Part shown: positions 12,122 through 24,393 of the stretch, one piece after another
Layout: every line of letters starts with the position of its first letter
Position numbering within the stretch: position 1 is the stretch's first letter
Assembly: GCA_028583405.1 (NCBI GenBank)
Contig: JAPTMU010000090.1
Location: forward strand, 186,001 to 250,000
Reading direction: 5' to 3'
DNA from: Pogonophryne albipinna
Lineage: Eukaryota > Chordata > Actinopteri > Perciformes > Artedidraconidae
DNA: 64,000 nt
Made by a program: the position numbers and the translations under genes
The notes under the pieces: model-generated
Databases searched by the model: none
The model's input: the letters and a program-made list of their open reading frames with translations, nothing else
What the model was told of the DNA's origin: nothing

Positions 12122-13646
12122 CTATTTTGATAGATCAATAAAACATCAAATATATCAATATATCAATATAATAATAATAACTGTCTATTTGTTTAGCTTA
12201 ATTTCAAATAACTAGATAAAAGGTTTAATTGTTGAGTACTTTTTAAAAGCAACTTTACACATTTCTTCAAAAAATAAATAGACAATAACACTTGAAATAC
12301 TTAACTAGCAGATATACACAAAGCATAATATTATAACAATTGTATTACATGAAAAGCATGAGTTACATTATACATATAAGGTCTGAATAGAAACTAAATG
12401 TTAAAAATAAGCGTTGTCGACATTATTGAAAGCTGGCATATCTAAATTAATGTATGCAGGAAGCTGTTTATTTTTCTATATCTATGTATTGCTTTGTGTA
12501 TATCTCTATGTTTCTGTGTACTGGCTGTAAAAATAAATATCCCTCTGGGACAATAAATCTAAATCTTGCTAAGAGGTGTCAGCGTTCAGTTTTCCACGTT
12601 CAAAACAAACCCTAAAAGAGGATGTTCTACAACCTAAAAGCATGAAAGACGATAAGAAAATAAATAATATTCCTCTCAGTCATCTTGCAGTACTTAATCA
12701 ATAGTCAGTGGCAGGAGATCCATAACCTCTGAACAGCATGTAGAGCAAACGACATGACCCATTGTAAAAGCTGGATTTTGTATTTAACTATCAACTGTTG
12801 CACCCAAACAGAGCCTAATCAATTCCTCCAGTGACTCAGGGTTTCTGTAATCAACACCAATAATTCAGTGGCTCTGTTTACATACACTTTCATCTCGTGC
12901 CGCAAACAGCTTCATTGATTAACAGTGAGAGTTATGGGCTTATTTCCATGATTACAGCTTTTAGGAAACACTGGGCCTGCCTGGAAGTGCTGATTGGGCC
13001 TCAGTCTGCGATAAACATATATCCGTCAGAGCGGGGAATGAATCCATTGCTTTGCTGACTCCACAGTCCACACTTTGTCTTAGCGCTGAGGCTCTCTATC
13101 CATCAGAGGAGGTGAAGTGGCTGTTGCATTAGCATCTATTCCCTTCACTCTATCACAGCTGCATCACAGCGTATATTAAAAGAGAGGAGATGAGATCAGG
13201 GGAGCCAGAGAGAGGTCTCAATGCATCCAACAGCTATTATTTATATGATATGTAACCCTTAATAACACCAAGGAGGTTGTTGTTTCATCTTCGTTTGTCT
13301 GTCAGAAGATTGAAAATAAGGGAAAGGGCCAGATTCTCGGAAGGGTGTAGCATGGGTCAAGAATGGACCAATTACATTTCAAGCTGATCTGGATAAATAA
13401 TATGTTGCTTCCTTAGCATTGCACTATAGGCCATTTGTGCTGCATTAATATGGTGTGACTTCCCAACTGAAAATGTACAATGAGTCAGAAAACAATTTTT
13501 TTGGCTTTTTTTGGCTTTCACAGACTTGCCGTCAAATGTTGGAGAAAAGTCAATGTGGGGTTGATGAATCTCAGCATTAATGTTCTTTAAAATGTCTTCG
13601 TAGCTTCCAATTTTGTTTGTTGAAGTCGGAAAAATAACTTCCCAAC

Positions 13647-14320
13647 TTAAAGGTCACCTATCATGCTATTTTTAGGCAATAGCATAGGTCTCAGATATAT
13701 AAAAAACATGTCTATGAAGTGTTTTGCTCAAAATATCAAACAGATCCCTCTATTTCACTTCCTGTTTCAAAAGTGCTGATTTGGGGTATAAAGCTTTAAA
13801 AAAATTAAAGATTGATAAATAAAAAGGAGGGTCTGAGCTCATGCGGGACCCGGCAGCTACTGTCTAAACTAAATGCTGCCGTGATGAAACGCCATATCAT
13901 GGATTATCAAGGATCTGAAACAGTATGGAGCTCAAAGGCTTTCTCTCTTGCCGGTTATACCACAAGGTGAGTTCCTTTTTACTTCCTGCTTCTTCACACA
14001 CATGCTCTCCAGTACAGGTTAGCTCTGAGTGTTAGCGATGCTAATGTAAACAAAGACCATATTACGTCCAAAACAGTCGGGCATTGTTTCTGATAGCAAC
14101 GTTTCTGATTGGGCCGTGGGTCCACATTTCAGATATTACGTCATATCGGACGCAAATCTGGATCAGCTCCGTTGTTCCCCGTTTTTAGAGATTTGGGTAC
14201 GGAGGAAAAGAGAGAGGGTTTTATTCTCTGACGCTGCGTGAGTTCCCCGACGCACCGGGGACACATGTTTATGTATAAAAGACATCAAAAAGTGCATTTT
14301 GCATGATAGGTCCCCTTTAA
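13647..14320 (+). mobile_element. T2 TTAA MITE without array
   Basis: It starts TTAAAGGTCACCTATCATGC and ends GCATGATAGGTCCCCTTTAA, a near-perfect 20-bp inverted pair. Near the right end GGGGACACATGTTTATGTAT AAAAGACATCAAAAAG occurs once. This is the single-copy counterpart of the 37-bp unit, so the element represents the state before amplification. Confidence 0.9.
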
Positions 14321-15068
14321 AAGAAGGTCTGCGTTCTCCAAGGGACAGTGCAGATAGTAATAATATAAACCATACAGCTTTCCTATTGCCAGTGGGGAAA
14401 CTGAAGTACAATATGTGTGCAGGTCGTGTGTTCAGAGCTAAAACAGTGTGAGGAAAATTCACTAGCTCTTAATCTTGTTGGTGTGGTAACAGAAGCACAG
14501 CCAAGGCTTTCAAACTGAAAAAAGGATGGACAAAAAGACACTAGTCTTTTGTGGTATGTCACGCTAGAAGAACCTTTAATTGTACATATATCCCCAGTAT
14601 TCAACAGCCACACAATGGGATTGTCGCATAATCAACTGAGTGAGAAAGCTGCATAAAGGTTACCTCGGTCAGAGGAGTTTGTTGTGGAAGATGGTAAACG
14701 GTTTTTTTTTCTAGATAAGGGGTGCACGGTTATAGAGAGTATGATTATAACAACTTTTCTGATCAAAGTATCAGGATAGTAATTGAATAGCACTTCCACA
14801 TTTAAATAAAAAGACTACTGTCTTAAAAATAAGGTCCTTTTTTACCTGAATTCAGTGCATTTTCCTTTTGCTGTTTGTTGTTTCAGACTTTTCTACTCTG
14901 GCATACAGACCAAAGTGTTGTCATTTGAAAGGTCAACATTGGATTTTTGTAGTCTTGACTTGCATGGACAATATCACCCTCTTACCGTCTTTTCACTCGA
15001 AAAACATCTTCAATGATCATGCCTTGTGACATAATACAGTACAAACAAGTAGCTGTGCAGTTGCTCAC

Positions 15069-15136
15069 CTGGCCATTGCCACTCCAAACACGCATCCTCC
15101 GACAGTCGACCAGAAACCAATCCAACCGGCGTCCAC
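15069..15136 (-). CDS. slc49a4: slc49a4 coding exon 6 (TM8)
   Basis: This short 68-bp exon encodes [20 protein letters not shown] followed by MA and two bases of Arg. Human SLC49A4 has [20 protein letters not shown], so the match is very strong for so short an exon. It forms TM8. The acceptor is GACACACAG and the donor is CCAG|GTGAGC. The reading phase fits both neighbours: it starts at phase 0 after exon 5, and the final AG combines with G of exon 7 to give Arg in MARFAD. Confidence 0.93.
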
Positions 15137-15712
15137 CTGTGTGTCAGATAAAAAAAGCAGGAGGGCGGGGAAGAGTGGAAGAAGAAAGGAGGATAGAAGG
15201 TTATTCAGTGTTCAACATGCGTATTGTGACGATACAGCTGGAAAGAAAACAAGAGCAGTCTGTCAATCAGCGGTGAAACTATGAGAACAGCTGTGTGAGT
15301 GTGTTGTCCTTTCTTATTCACACACAGGAAAGCCAATGCATACAATTGGCCTTAATGTCAAGAGAAAGGACGATATGGATAATATGAGGTAGAGTGTCGC
15401 ACATGTGCATACAAACACACACATGGACACACAACCAATCAGTGTGTAGGACCCAGGCGAGAATGTCTCAGAGTGCCAGTGAAGGTGTTTGGTTCCCATC
15501 AATCTCCCGAGGCAATAACTCACATTCAACCAAATCCAAACAGATGGAGGATGAGACGGCGAGGGAGCAGAATCTCAAGTAGGATCTGAAGCTTTTTGCT
15601 TAATCATGCTCTGCATCGACCTGTCATGAAACTCTATAAGGAAATAGAGAAATGAAAAGTGGACTACCAAAGTTATTAATTATAAAAATGTCTAGTGGCT
15701 TATGGCGCATTT

Positions 15713-16403
15713 CCACTACAGCACGGAGCGCGGTTTAAGCGTGACGTGCCCGGCCTATTTTGGTTGCGTTTCCACTAGGCGTAGTACCGGCTAGTGGGTA
15801 CTATTTCACAGTTTTTCTGGCTCCATAAAATCGAGGTTCTCAACAACCAGGCTGAGTCGGGCTGAGTATGCTAAACTAGAGAGAGAGAATCACTGGCAAG
15901 GGGGCTACAACTACAACAAGATGAACATATTTGACCGTGATTTAATTGTAATACACGTTTCAAAATGATGCCGAAGTAACAACATACTGATACCGGTTAG
16001 TAAAAACCATGAAAAAACCTTTTGAAATGCGTGTTATCTGAATGGAGATTGGCTAAGCTAACGTTATATATGCTCCGACCGTCCACACTCACAACAACGG
16101 CCTACAGACATAAATAAACCAGCGACTGTATTCGCCATGACACAGGCAGTCTGTGGTTTGTACTTGTGTCTAGTTTCTGAACAGATATGAAGAGCTGTGA
16201 GCTTGAGTGCTAAGAGCTAATGGCTGTGTTGGTTTTGTGGTTCGCATTGAAGATGACGTCACGGCTCCGCCTACACTGAGTTACTATAGTTACTGCCCCA
16301 GTTCCTAAACTGTAATGGAAACGCAGCATAAAGTGAGCCAGGCCTAATAAGGCCTAACTATACCGTACTAAGCCGAGCGAGGCCCTGCAGTGGAAATGCG
16401 CCA
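15713..16403. mobile_element. Harbinger-like TIR element
   Basis: It begins TGGCGCATTTCCACTAC and ends GCAGTGGAAATGCGCCA, flanked by TTA triplets at 15710-15712 and 16404-16406. A 3-bp TTA duplication fits PIF/Harbinger. There is no transposase. The interior repeats GTTTCCACTAGG and TAATGGAAACGC inverted motifs near the ends, giving subterminal pairing. Confidence 0.7.
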
Positions 16404-17099
16404 TTAGTAAGTGATGAATGTCATCATGTTTTCAGTTTGGCAGCTTGGTGAAGCGAATGGCGAGGAGGAAAAAAAACGATTGATTAACAAACATTTTACC
16501 CACAACCTAATTTCACCTGTACTTGCTGCTTATTATCCATGAAGGTTGAGCAGCACCAGTGCCAGGGTTTCTAAGGCGTATAATGTCACATCAATTTGTG
16601 CACCAATTTAGGAAGCTGAACGCAAATTGCTTGCCAAGCCATTTCAATTCCTGGATGCAAATGACTGTGTTTCATGTGTGGGTGGTAAGATGATTAACTG
16701 CAGTATTCTTAGTGCCTTGGAACCCTAAAAAGAGGCCAGATTTGAAGCGTAATCATGTCTGCTGTATTGCGATTGTGTCAATAAGCTTACAGATGACTGG
16801 TGAAGGGAAGCCAGGACTCAATACTCTTGACACGTTAATGTGTTTTTAGCTATTATGTCTTCCTCTCTCAATGTATTGCTGGCAGATCAAGCCAATATTC
16901 AAATGTCCTTATCTTAAGCTTTGGTTGTTCATGGTATTGTTACACCAACGCACTTCATGTTATCCCAGAAAATACTCTGAAGTGCTTCATGTGAAGACAG
17001 AGGATGCATTGTGAGTAAGTTCGACAGTACTTAAGAAATTCACAAGTGACTTTGTAAGGAATAGGAAAGCAGTGATCAAACTAAAATAAGTTCTGTGGA

Positions 17100-18479
17100 T
17101 GCTAAATGGCTTCTTGGGGTTTTCCCTTTCTTGTTATATAGATTTGTGTGCATGTAAATGGTCTGCAAAGGCTACAATCCAGAAGTTCCTATGTAACACT
17201 AAGGGCGGGACATCTCTAGGCTGTTGACCAATCAGAGCAGACTGGGCTCTGGTTTTAGACAGAGGGTGAAAAGAGGTGCTGCAGCACAGGCAGTATGAGA
17301 AAAATAAAGAGCTTTTTGAACGTTAAAGCATGGAGACATATAGAGACACTACATACTGATATACACCTGAACATCAGCAGGAGAGGACTCTTTAAAGTAG
17401 AGACACTACATACTGATATACACCTGAACATCAGCAGGAGAGGACTCTTTAAAGTAGAGACACTACATACTGATATACAGCTGAACATCAGCAGGAGAGG
17501 ACTCTTTAAAGTAGAGACACTACATACTGATATACACCTGAACATCAGCAGGAGAGGACTCTTTAAAGTAGAGACACTACATACTGATATACACCTGAAC
17601 ATCAGCAGGAGAGGACTCTTTAAAGTAGAGACACTACATACTGATATACACCTGAACATCAGCAGGAGAGGACTCTTTAAAGTAGAGACACTACATACTG
17701 ATACACACCTGAACATCAGCAGGAGAGGACTCTTTAAAGTAGAGACACTACATACTGATATACACCTGAACATTAGCAGGAGAGGACTCTTTAAAGTAGA
17801 GATACTACATACTGATATACACCTGAACATCAGCAGGAGAGGACTCTTTAAAGTAGAGACAATACATACTGATATACACCTGAACATCAGCAGGAGAGGA
17901 CTCTTTAAAGTAGAGACATTACATACTGATATACACCTGAACATCAGCAGGAGAGGACTCTTTAAAGTAGAGACACTACATACTGATATACACCTGAACA
18001 TCAGCAGGAGAGGACTCTTTAAAGTAGAGACGCTACATACTGATATACACCTGAACATCAGCAGGAGAGGACACTTTAAAGTAGAGACACTACATACTGA
18101 TATACACCTGAACATCAGCAGGAGAGGACTCTTTAAAGTAGAGACACTACATACTGATATACACCTGAACATCAGCAGGAGAGGACTCTTTAAAGTAGAG
18201 ACACTACATACTGATATACACCTGAACATCAGCAGGAGAGGACTCTTTAAAGTAGAGACACTACATACTGATATACACCTGAACATCAGCAGGAGAGGAC
18301 TCTTTAAAGTAGAGACACTACATACTGATATACACCTGAACATCAGCAGGAGAGGACTCTTTAAAGTAGAGACACTACATACTGATATACACCTGAACAT
18401 CAGCAGGAGAGGACTCTTTAAAGTAGAGACACTAAATATTGATATACACCTGAACATTTGCGTAAAAGGGCCCCTTTAA
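17100..18479 (+). mobile_element. T1 TTAA MITE carrying 57-bp array (copy A)
   Basis: The left part (TTGGGGTTTTCCCTTTCTTG, GGGCGGGACATCTCTAGG, AGCAGACTGGGCTCTGG) is the T1 body shared with copies at 25507, 34984 and 54169. The left terminus is degraded, with no clear TTAA. The right end is GTAAAAGGGCCCCTTTAA with TTAA at 18476-18479. About 20 units of the 57-bp repeat fill 17340-18479, the last being the element's own terminus. Confidence 0.88.
17340..18479 (+). repeat. 57-bp minisatellite array A (about 20 units)
   Basis: The unit reads GTAGAGACACTACATACTGA TATACACCTGAACATCAGCA GGAGAGGACTCTTTAAA. Twenty units fit the interval exactly, with scattered single substitutions. As 57 is divisible by three and the unit lacks stops in one frame of each strand, it yields spurious open frames of about 400 codons on both strands. 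Each unit carries a TTTAAA, so a TTAA every 57 bp. Confidence 0.97.
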
Positions 18480-18650
18480 TTAAGGCAACATTTTAGCACA
18501 GCATGGCACCTGTTTCCTGAGTCACACTTGCATTAAATCCTTTTTAACACTATCTTTAACAATCCCAGTTTCAAGTCAAATCCAAACCAACAATTACACA
18601 CCTGAGCGTTTCTACTTTCACCATCTTTGTTCCGTTTGTCTGACTTCTGT

Positions 18651-19952
18651 CCAGGGGCCTCATTTATAACGCCGTGCGTAGGATTCACGTGGGAAGGTTG
18701 CTTACGTAGTAGAAATCCAAAAAATAGTACAGAAATTTTCCGACATTTTCCGATTCACCAAACATTGCGTACCGGCGAGGAAAGTGCGTACAGCACTTCC
18801 TACGCCGGTTTCCCTTTATAAATCACAACTGACTCGAAATGCGGTGCAGCTTTTGCGGGCTTCACGTAACGCCCATATTTGCCTAGAAATAGTCAAAGAA
18901 ACGCCCATTCATTCATTCTGACTGACTTTGTGAAGAAGATCGCAGGAAATGACGACAGAACAGCTAAAAAAGACGTCTCACACCGTGTCAGATTTTGGTT
19001 ATTTTGGGGAGGTCGAGATAAATCATATTGTTTGGTGGATGCAGTTTGAACCAGAGTAGCAGCATGGAGGTCGGATCGTCACCAAAATAAATAAATAAGT
19101 GGTCCGAAAAAGGTTCATGACAAAAAACACATAGCCTTCCTCAGGCAGTGTGTTTGTCCCGGGGACAGGAGACACCTCCTTGATGAGAGACTGTAAGAAA
19201 TGATCGGGGAATCCCTCCGGAGTGGAGTCATGACGACTGGATCTGAATTATGTTTTCGTATTTGGTGGTTTGTGTCCCAGCTGTCGATCAGCTGTGCGCA
19301 GCGTCTCCACTGCAGCAACTCTATATCCACCAGTTAAAGGAAATACAACTAATGTGTTGTGTTATATTGGCTGTACAATTGACCACATATGGTGTTCTTA
19401 GTTTCCATACCTCCTGTGTTTTACGAGCGACTTATCAAGTCTTAGCAAACGGCATAACACATGTTTAAACATGGTAGTATATAAAACCATGCTCGTACAA
19501 CCTAGAAATGCAAAACCGCATCATTTATGAGAAAACATTTCATAACATTAACACAACATATTCGAGGTGGTTTTAAATAACATATCCGTATTTATTTATT
19601 TCTCCAAGTTATGTTTGTGTGCATTGAGGAGTCTCAAACAGGCGTTTGTTTAATCATTGTAAGATTGGCTTTAATCAATGTTTGAAAATGAATTCTTCAT
19701 ATATGATAAATGAGAGGTAACATTTTGTTTATGGTATTTCCACATATTTCTCTCCATTCTTCCTTCTGCCAACGGTGTCGCAGTTTCTCGTCTCTCCCGT
19801 TTTTGTGCTTAGTGCGTACGCATGGGTTAGAGTTTGCGTGGAGGACCGCACGTTTTCCCGCCAAGTTAGTATTTTATAAATCGCAAACATTGCGTAGAAA
19901 CTGGCGTACACCATTTTTTGAGCGTATATCCCTTTATAAATGAGGCCCCTGG
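18651..19952. mobile_element. Long TIR DNA element, superfamily unclear
   Basis: The ends are a perfect inverted pair of 19 bp, CCAGGGGCCTCATTTATAA, bounding 1302 bp. Subterminal sequence on both sides has CGTACG-like motifs (GCGTAGGATTCACGTGGG, TTAGTGCGTACGCATGGG). I could not define the target duplication; PIF/Harbinger is possible. No intact transposase frame is visible. Confidence 0.75.
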
Positions 19953-20162
19953 TCTCACCCCAATTCCCACATCCTACTTATCACAGACCCAGTTTTCGCA
20001 GACGCCGTCAAAACATAATAACTGCAGGAAGGATGACTGCCTGCATTTGAGAATAATGCACAATCTCAGGTGGAAAATTGAAACAAGGTTGGCAAAGCAA
20101 TCACTGAGATGTGCTTCTGTCAAAGAAAACTGCCCAATTATGTTGTTTTTATTTCTTTTTCA

Positions 20163-20272
20163 GGCCAAGTGGCAGCCAATATGTCTGCAGGGCTGAAGTC
20201 AATGGGGAAAGGCCTGGAGAAGGGCAGTGTTATTCTCACTTCAACACTATCTGGGTGGAGGTAAACTCTTTC
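20163..20272 (+). other. Candidate orphan exon, plus strand, unidentified
   Basis: A pyrimidine-rich tract ending ATTTCTTTTTCAG precedes an open 110-bp stretch that ends GGTGGAG|GTAAAC. Two frames are open: one reads QVAANMSAGLKSMGKGLEKG and on, the other PSGSQYVCRAEVNGERPGEG and on. I recognise neither. It is antisense to slc49a4 inside intron 5. It may be chance, a lost gene fragment or a mobile-element piece. Confidence 0.25.
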
Positions 20273-21407
20273 ACTCTGGGCAGCAGCTCACTCTGCAACT
20301 CCAGAGGGGAATATGAACCTGGCAGAGTCATTTAGCATCGGACTTGTAGCTGCTGTATTTCATCCAAATGACTTTATACTCTGTCACACGACGCCCAGTG
20401 CAAGCCAGGCGCCAAGAGGACTAAATCACCGGCGAAAAGCAGAAGTGAAAACCTGAAGGCATCACCAGTGCACTCTCTACTCCTCTGCTTTAAACTAGGG
20501 ATGATTCACATGAAAATCAAAAACAGCATTGACAAAAATGTGTTATTTAAAAAACACAGCAAATATAAAATCCACATTGTCTGAATATTAAGTATGAACA
20601 TCGAGGCACTATCCCTGACCTCTGCTTTAAGAAGTTTCAAGCAAGGTCACTCCTTTGAAGTACCATGTCAACATCAAGTATCATCAAATATAATCTTTCC
20701 TCACCTAGTGTCCTTCCCAGGTGTTTGCCTTGCACCTTTTAAAAGTTGATTTGGGGGTATAGCTTTAGGCTTTGACATCCACCAATGGTTGCATTCCTCT
20801 CACGCTTGCTTTAGAACACAGCTTGATACACCCTGTTCCCTACATTTGTATTTTCCTGACATTTTGAAGACAGAGACAGGATGTTGACTCAACCCAAAGC
20901 TTCAAACTGTCTCTTTAGGGATCTTATGGGTCTTGTTACAGATCCTGAATCCATGTTGAACTCTCACAGTAATGTTTTGCTTGTTTCTAAAAGTAAATCT
21001 ATACTCATACAGGACTTGAATTTATGAAGACAGTCACATTAAAACTAGCTGAAAATCAATGACCACGTAAGAAAGTCCAATAAGTAGTCACGCTTAACTT
21101 TTAAAATGTTCAGCACCACCCAAAACCTAGCCTAGCTTCAGTAAGATCAACAGCTTATCTCCTACTGTTTCTCTTCCATCTGATCATTGCCTCTTCCTCT
21201 CTGACTTTCATCAACTGAACCAATCTTTGCAAGAAGTTAAACACCCCAGGTGCATATTTAACAGTCTTGAAACATCAGCATTGTGATGAAATTCGTTGAG
21301 CAGTGAACTGGAACACAAGAAGTACACTATTTAATTTAGTCTTAATGTACAAGGAGCTTGGGTCATAAGATTTTCATTGCCATTTCTACACTGTAGCTTA
21401 TGTGCAT

Positions 21408-21977
21408 TAGGGCTGTACCCGAATATCCGAATATTCGGTCGTTGGCCTAGTATTCGGTTTTCAATTTCGTTATTTTTTTTAACCCTAACCCAAATTGAAT
21501 TGATTGAAATCTCCAATATCAACGTAAGAGCTTGTGCCTCTTAGGGGGGTGCTAACACTTAACCATAAACTTTATCGTTTGCTTCCTCCGTCTTTATATG
21601 TAGGCTAGATATTACTTTTCTCCGTCACGTTGTTTCCATAGCAACAACAACTTCCTGTCAACAGCGCTAACTCTCCTTCAAAAGCATGTCCATACAAAAT
21701 AGGAAGCCAAGCCAAATGACACTTAAGACAACTGCAACGAAAGTAACAAACACAATGCTGCTCCTAACACTAGGATGGGTAAAATGCAGAGAAACCGTTT
21801 AGTTACTAGTACCTGTACTATGTAATGACAATAAAAGTAAAAAATAAATAAGACACGAATCCCTTCAATAAACCGAAAAAACACGTGTCGAAACCCCCCC
21901 CCCCCGCACACCGAATATCCGCTGCTGATTGCTACCGAATATCCGGAGCCCGAAAAATGGTATTCGGGACAGCCCTA
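21408..21977. mobile_element. hAT MITE with SINE-like insert
   Basis: The ends TAGGGCTGTACCCGAATA and GGTATTCGGGACAGCCCTA are inverted, with a perfect 8-bp target duplication ATGTGCAT (21400-21407, 21978-21985). The interior has CTGCTCCTAACACTAGGATG and AATGACAATAAAAGTA, which resemble the 3' part of the SINE-like repeat at 32903-33108, so an older retroposon piece appears to lie inside it. Confidence 0.88.
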
Positions 21978-23532
21978 ATGTGCATATGACATTAAAACCT
22001 TTGAAATATAAATTGGCTAATCTGATTAATAACTGCATGAAGCAGCAAACGTATCAAACATATGCAACTTTAAACAGCCCTTTATATCTGCAATACAAAA
22101 GCAATGATTGAATATGACTAAGATTGCCAGACCTGCCACCCATGGGAAGCAGAGGAGATGGATAGGGAATGAAAAGGAAAGAGAAATACCACTAAAAGAA
22201 TATGCAGAAATCTGAAACTAGGACAGAGAGTGCAAATAAACCATGATGGATGGAAATTGGCCCCTAGGAGGTTTGCATTACATCAGATCCGGAGAGCGAC
22301 AGGACGTAGGTGTTGCACTTAAGCTGGAAATGAGCATGCACGACGAGATCCGGCCCATTCGGAGGAGGATCTCACCTGCATTGATAACTCCTACTGGAGC
22401 TACACTTTGTATGATGGCAGACTGACACATGCTACACATGAACCAACATGTTATGGGAATTACAAAAAAGTCTCGCGCAATATTCAAATCACAGGCAGCA
22501 CGATATTTGTTAAAAGCTAAATATGTGTTTGAATACAATTGTTATGCGGAGCTGCAGAGATATCCCGGCCTACATGTCGTTTTTTTTCTACATAAAACAT
22601 ATTTTTGGTACAGATTCTCTTACAAAAACACACTATTAAGTAGTAGAAGTTCTGAGTAGCTGCTCTTGCTCAGTAATCCCGTTGACTCCTGTTTTGTGTC
22701 TTTTAAGAGACAGATCTCAAATACCACATATTCAAATAAAATACAATTCTGTTATTATGGTTGGTTTAATAACAGCTTCCAAGTTATTGAGACATTGGAA
22801 AATAGACAAGTGTCCGGATTAGAGGTAATGGGTCAATGCAATGGTTGAGATTGTATAATGCTATGTTTCTAGTTTGAAGGAGATTAAAATGATGACACCT
22901 TGGGAATGTTTCTGGACACACATAAAAGCCGATAAATACTTTTTCGTTTTAAAGTTATTAGTGTGCTCACTTTCGCTGATCGGAGTAATGATCATTCTGT
23001 CCTTAATTGTAATTTGTACCACTTTGTGCAGCACTACTACACACAAAGAACAGCATTGTAAGCAGGACAATGTATAATTTAATATACATTGCAAAATAAA
23101 GTAGAACCAGGGTATACACACCAGTTTGTGAGAACACCTGCATGTAACCACCAATTTGCAGCAAAATGAACAAATGATTGGAAAGCACGAGGAACAAAGT
23201 ATGAAATTGCTATTTTGCCATCAATGCATTGTGCCCTGAGGCTTTTGCCGCATACTTTTAATTAACCAGAGAAACAGTCAGTCACATTTTTCAAGGCTGA
23301 GGAAAAAAGATAATAGAGCGAGGGAACAGAGCAAAAACAAAAATAATTGTGCAACTAAAATGCAAGGAGTTTTGGAGACAGAAGGAGGCAATATATAAAC
23401 GTACCATCTTTTGTTTGTCTAAAGTGCTTATTTATCTCCCTGGATCACATCTTTCTGTTATGATTTCGGATCTGCTTGAAGCTTACAGAAGATAGCAAAC
23501 AAGTGATTTGGGTCTGCGGGTTCATAATGAGC

Positions 23533-23913
23533 TTAAAGGGGCCATATTCAGCTCTTTTTCAGGTTCATATCAGTATGTAGAGTCTCCACTTTAAAGAGTC
23601 CTCTCCTGCTGATGTTCAGGTGTATATCAGTATGTAGTGTATCTACTTTAAAGAGTCCTCTCCTGCTGATGTTCAGGTGTATATCAGTATGTAGTGTCTC
23701 TACTTTAAAGAGTCCTCTCCTGCTGATGTTCAGGTGTATATCAGTATGTAGTGTCTCTACTTTAAAGAGTCCTCTCCTGCTGATGTTCAGGTGTATATCA
23801 GTATGTAGTGTCTCTACTTTAAAGAGTCCTCTCCTGCTGATGTTCAGGTGTATATCAGTATGTAGTGTCTCTACTTTAAAGAGTCCTCTCCTGATGATGT
23901 TCAGGTGTATATC
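23533..23913 (-). mobile_element. T1 MITE remnant with 57-bp array (copy B)
   Basis: TTAA at 23533-23536 with TTAAAGGGGCCATATTCAGC is the T1 3' terminus on the minus strand. About 6.7 units of the 57-bp repeat follow. The array stops mid-unit at about 23913, where a Tc1 transposase fragment starts, and the rest of the T1 element is missing. The terminal unit (with CATATGAACCTG on the complement) is the least diverged from non-array T1 ends. Confidence 0.9.
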
Positions 23914-24393
23914 GACAACGAAGGAGTGGCTTCATAAGAAGCATTTCAAGGTCCTGGAGTGGCCTAGCCAGTCTCCAGATCTCAACCCCATAGAAAATCT
24001 TTGGAGGGAGTTGAAAGTCTGTGTTGCCCAGCGACAGCCCCAAAACATCACTGCTCTAGAGGAGATCTGCAAGGAGGAATTGGCCAAAATACCAGCAACA
24101 GTGTGTGAAAACCTTGTGAAGACTTACAGAAAACGTTTGACCTGTCATTGCTAACAAAGGGTATATAACAAAGTATTGAGATGAACTTTTGTTATTGACC
24201 AAATACTTATTTTCCACCATAATTTGCAAATAAATTCTTTAAAAATCAGACAATGTGATTTCCTGGATTCTTTCCCCCCATTCTGTCTCTCATAGTTGAA
24301 GTGTACCTAGGAGGAAAATTACAGGCCTCTCATCTTTTTAAGTGGGAGAACTTGCACAATTGGTGGCTGACTAAATACTTTTTTGCCCCACTG
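23914..24393 (+). pseudogene. Tc1-like transposase, 3' fragment
   Basis: The conceptual product includes [20 protein letters not shown] then [11 protein letters not shown], the C-terminal part of a DD34E Tc1 transposase, with the last catalytic Glu in NPIENLW, ending YRKRLTCHC and a stop at about 24154. The 3' UTR and terminal repeat follow, ending CTTTTTTGCCCCACTG before TA at 24394. The 5' two thirds, including the first two catalytic Asp and the left TIR, are absent. The frame is fused upstream to the 57-bp array, giving an artificial 180-codon open frame. Confidence 0.92.

Larger units (their letters stand above)
6258..15068 (-). other. slc49a4 intron 6
   Basis: 8.8-kb intron. It contains the T2 MITE with a 37-bp array (6352-7075), the first arm of the inverted duplication (to about 7720), a T1 MITE split by a hAT (8161-8811), a small Harbinger-like MITE (10993-11164), a T3 MITE (11732-12121), a retroelement-like tail (about 12460-12565, ending GGGACAATAAA) and a T2 MITE without an array (13647-14320). 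I see nothing recognisable in 8830-10980, 12570-13640 or 14330-15060. Confidence 0.7.

Noticed and set aside
17255..18479. Open frames of about 400 codons on both strands with a 19-residue repeat (as also at 26846-28349, 35200-35911 and 54244-55080).
   Set aside because: They follow from a 57-bp unit (divisible by three) without stops. Both strands are equally open, 2- and 4-bp indels break them elsewhere, and the unit derives from a MITE end. No gene structure supports a protein.
17340..18479. CRISPR-like appearance of evenly spaced repeats.
   Set aside because: Units are contiguous, with no unique spacers, and the genome is clearly vertebrate.
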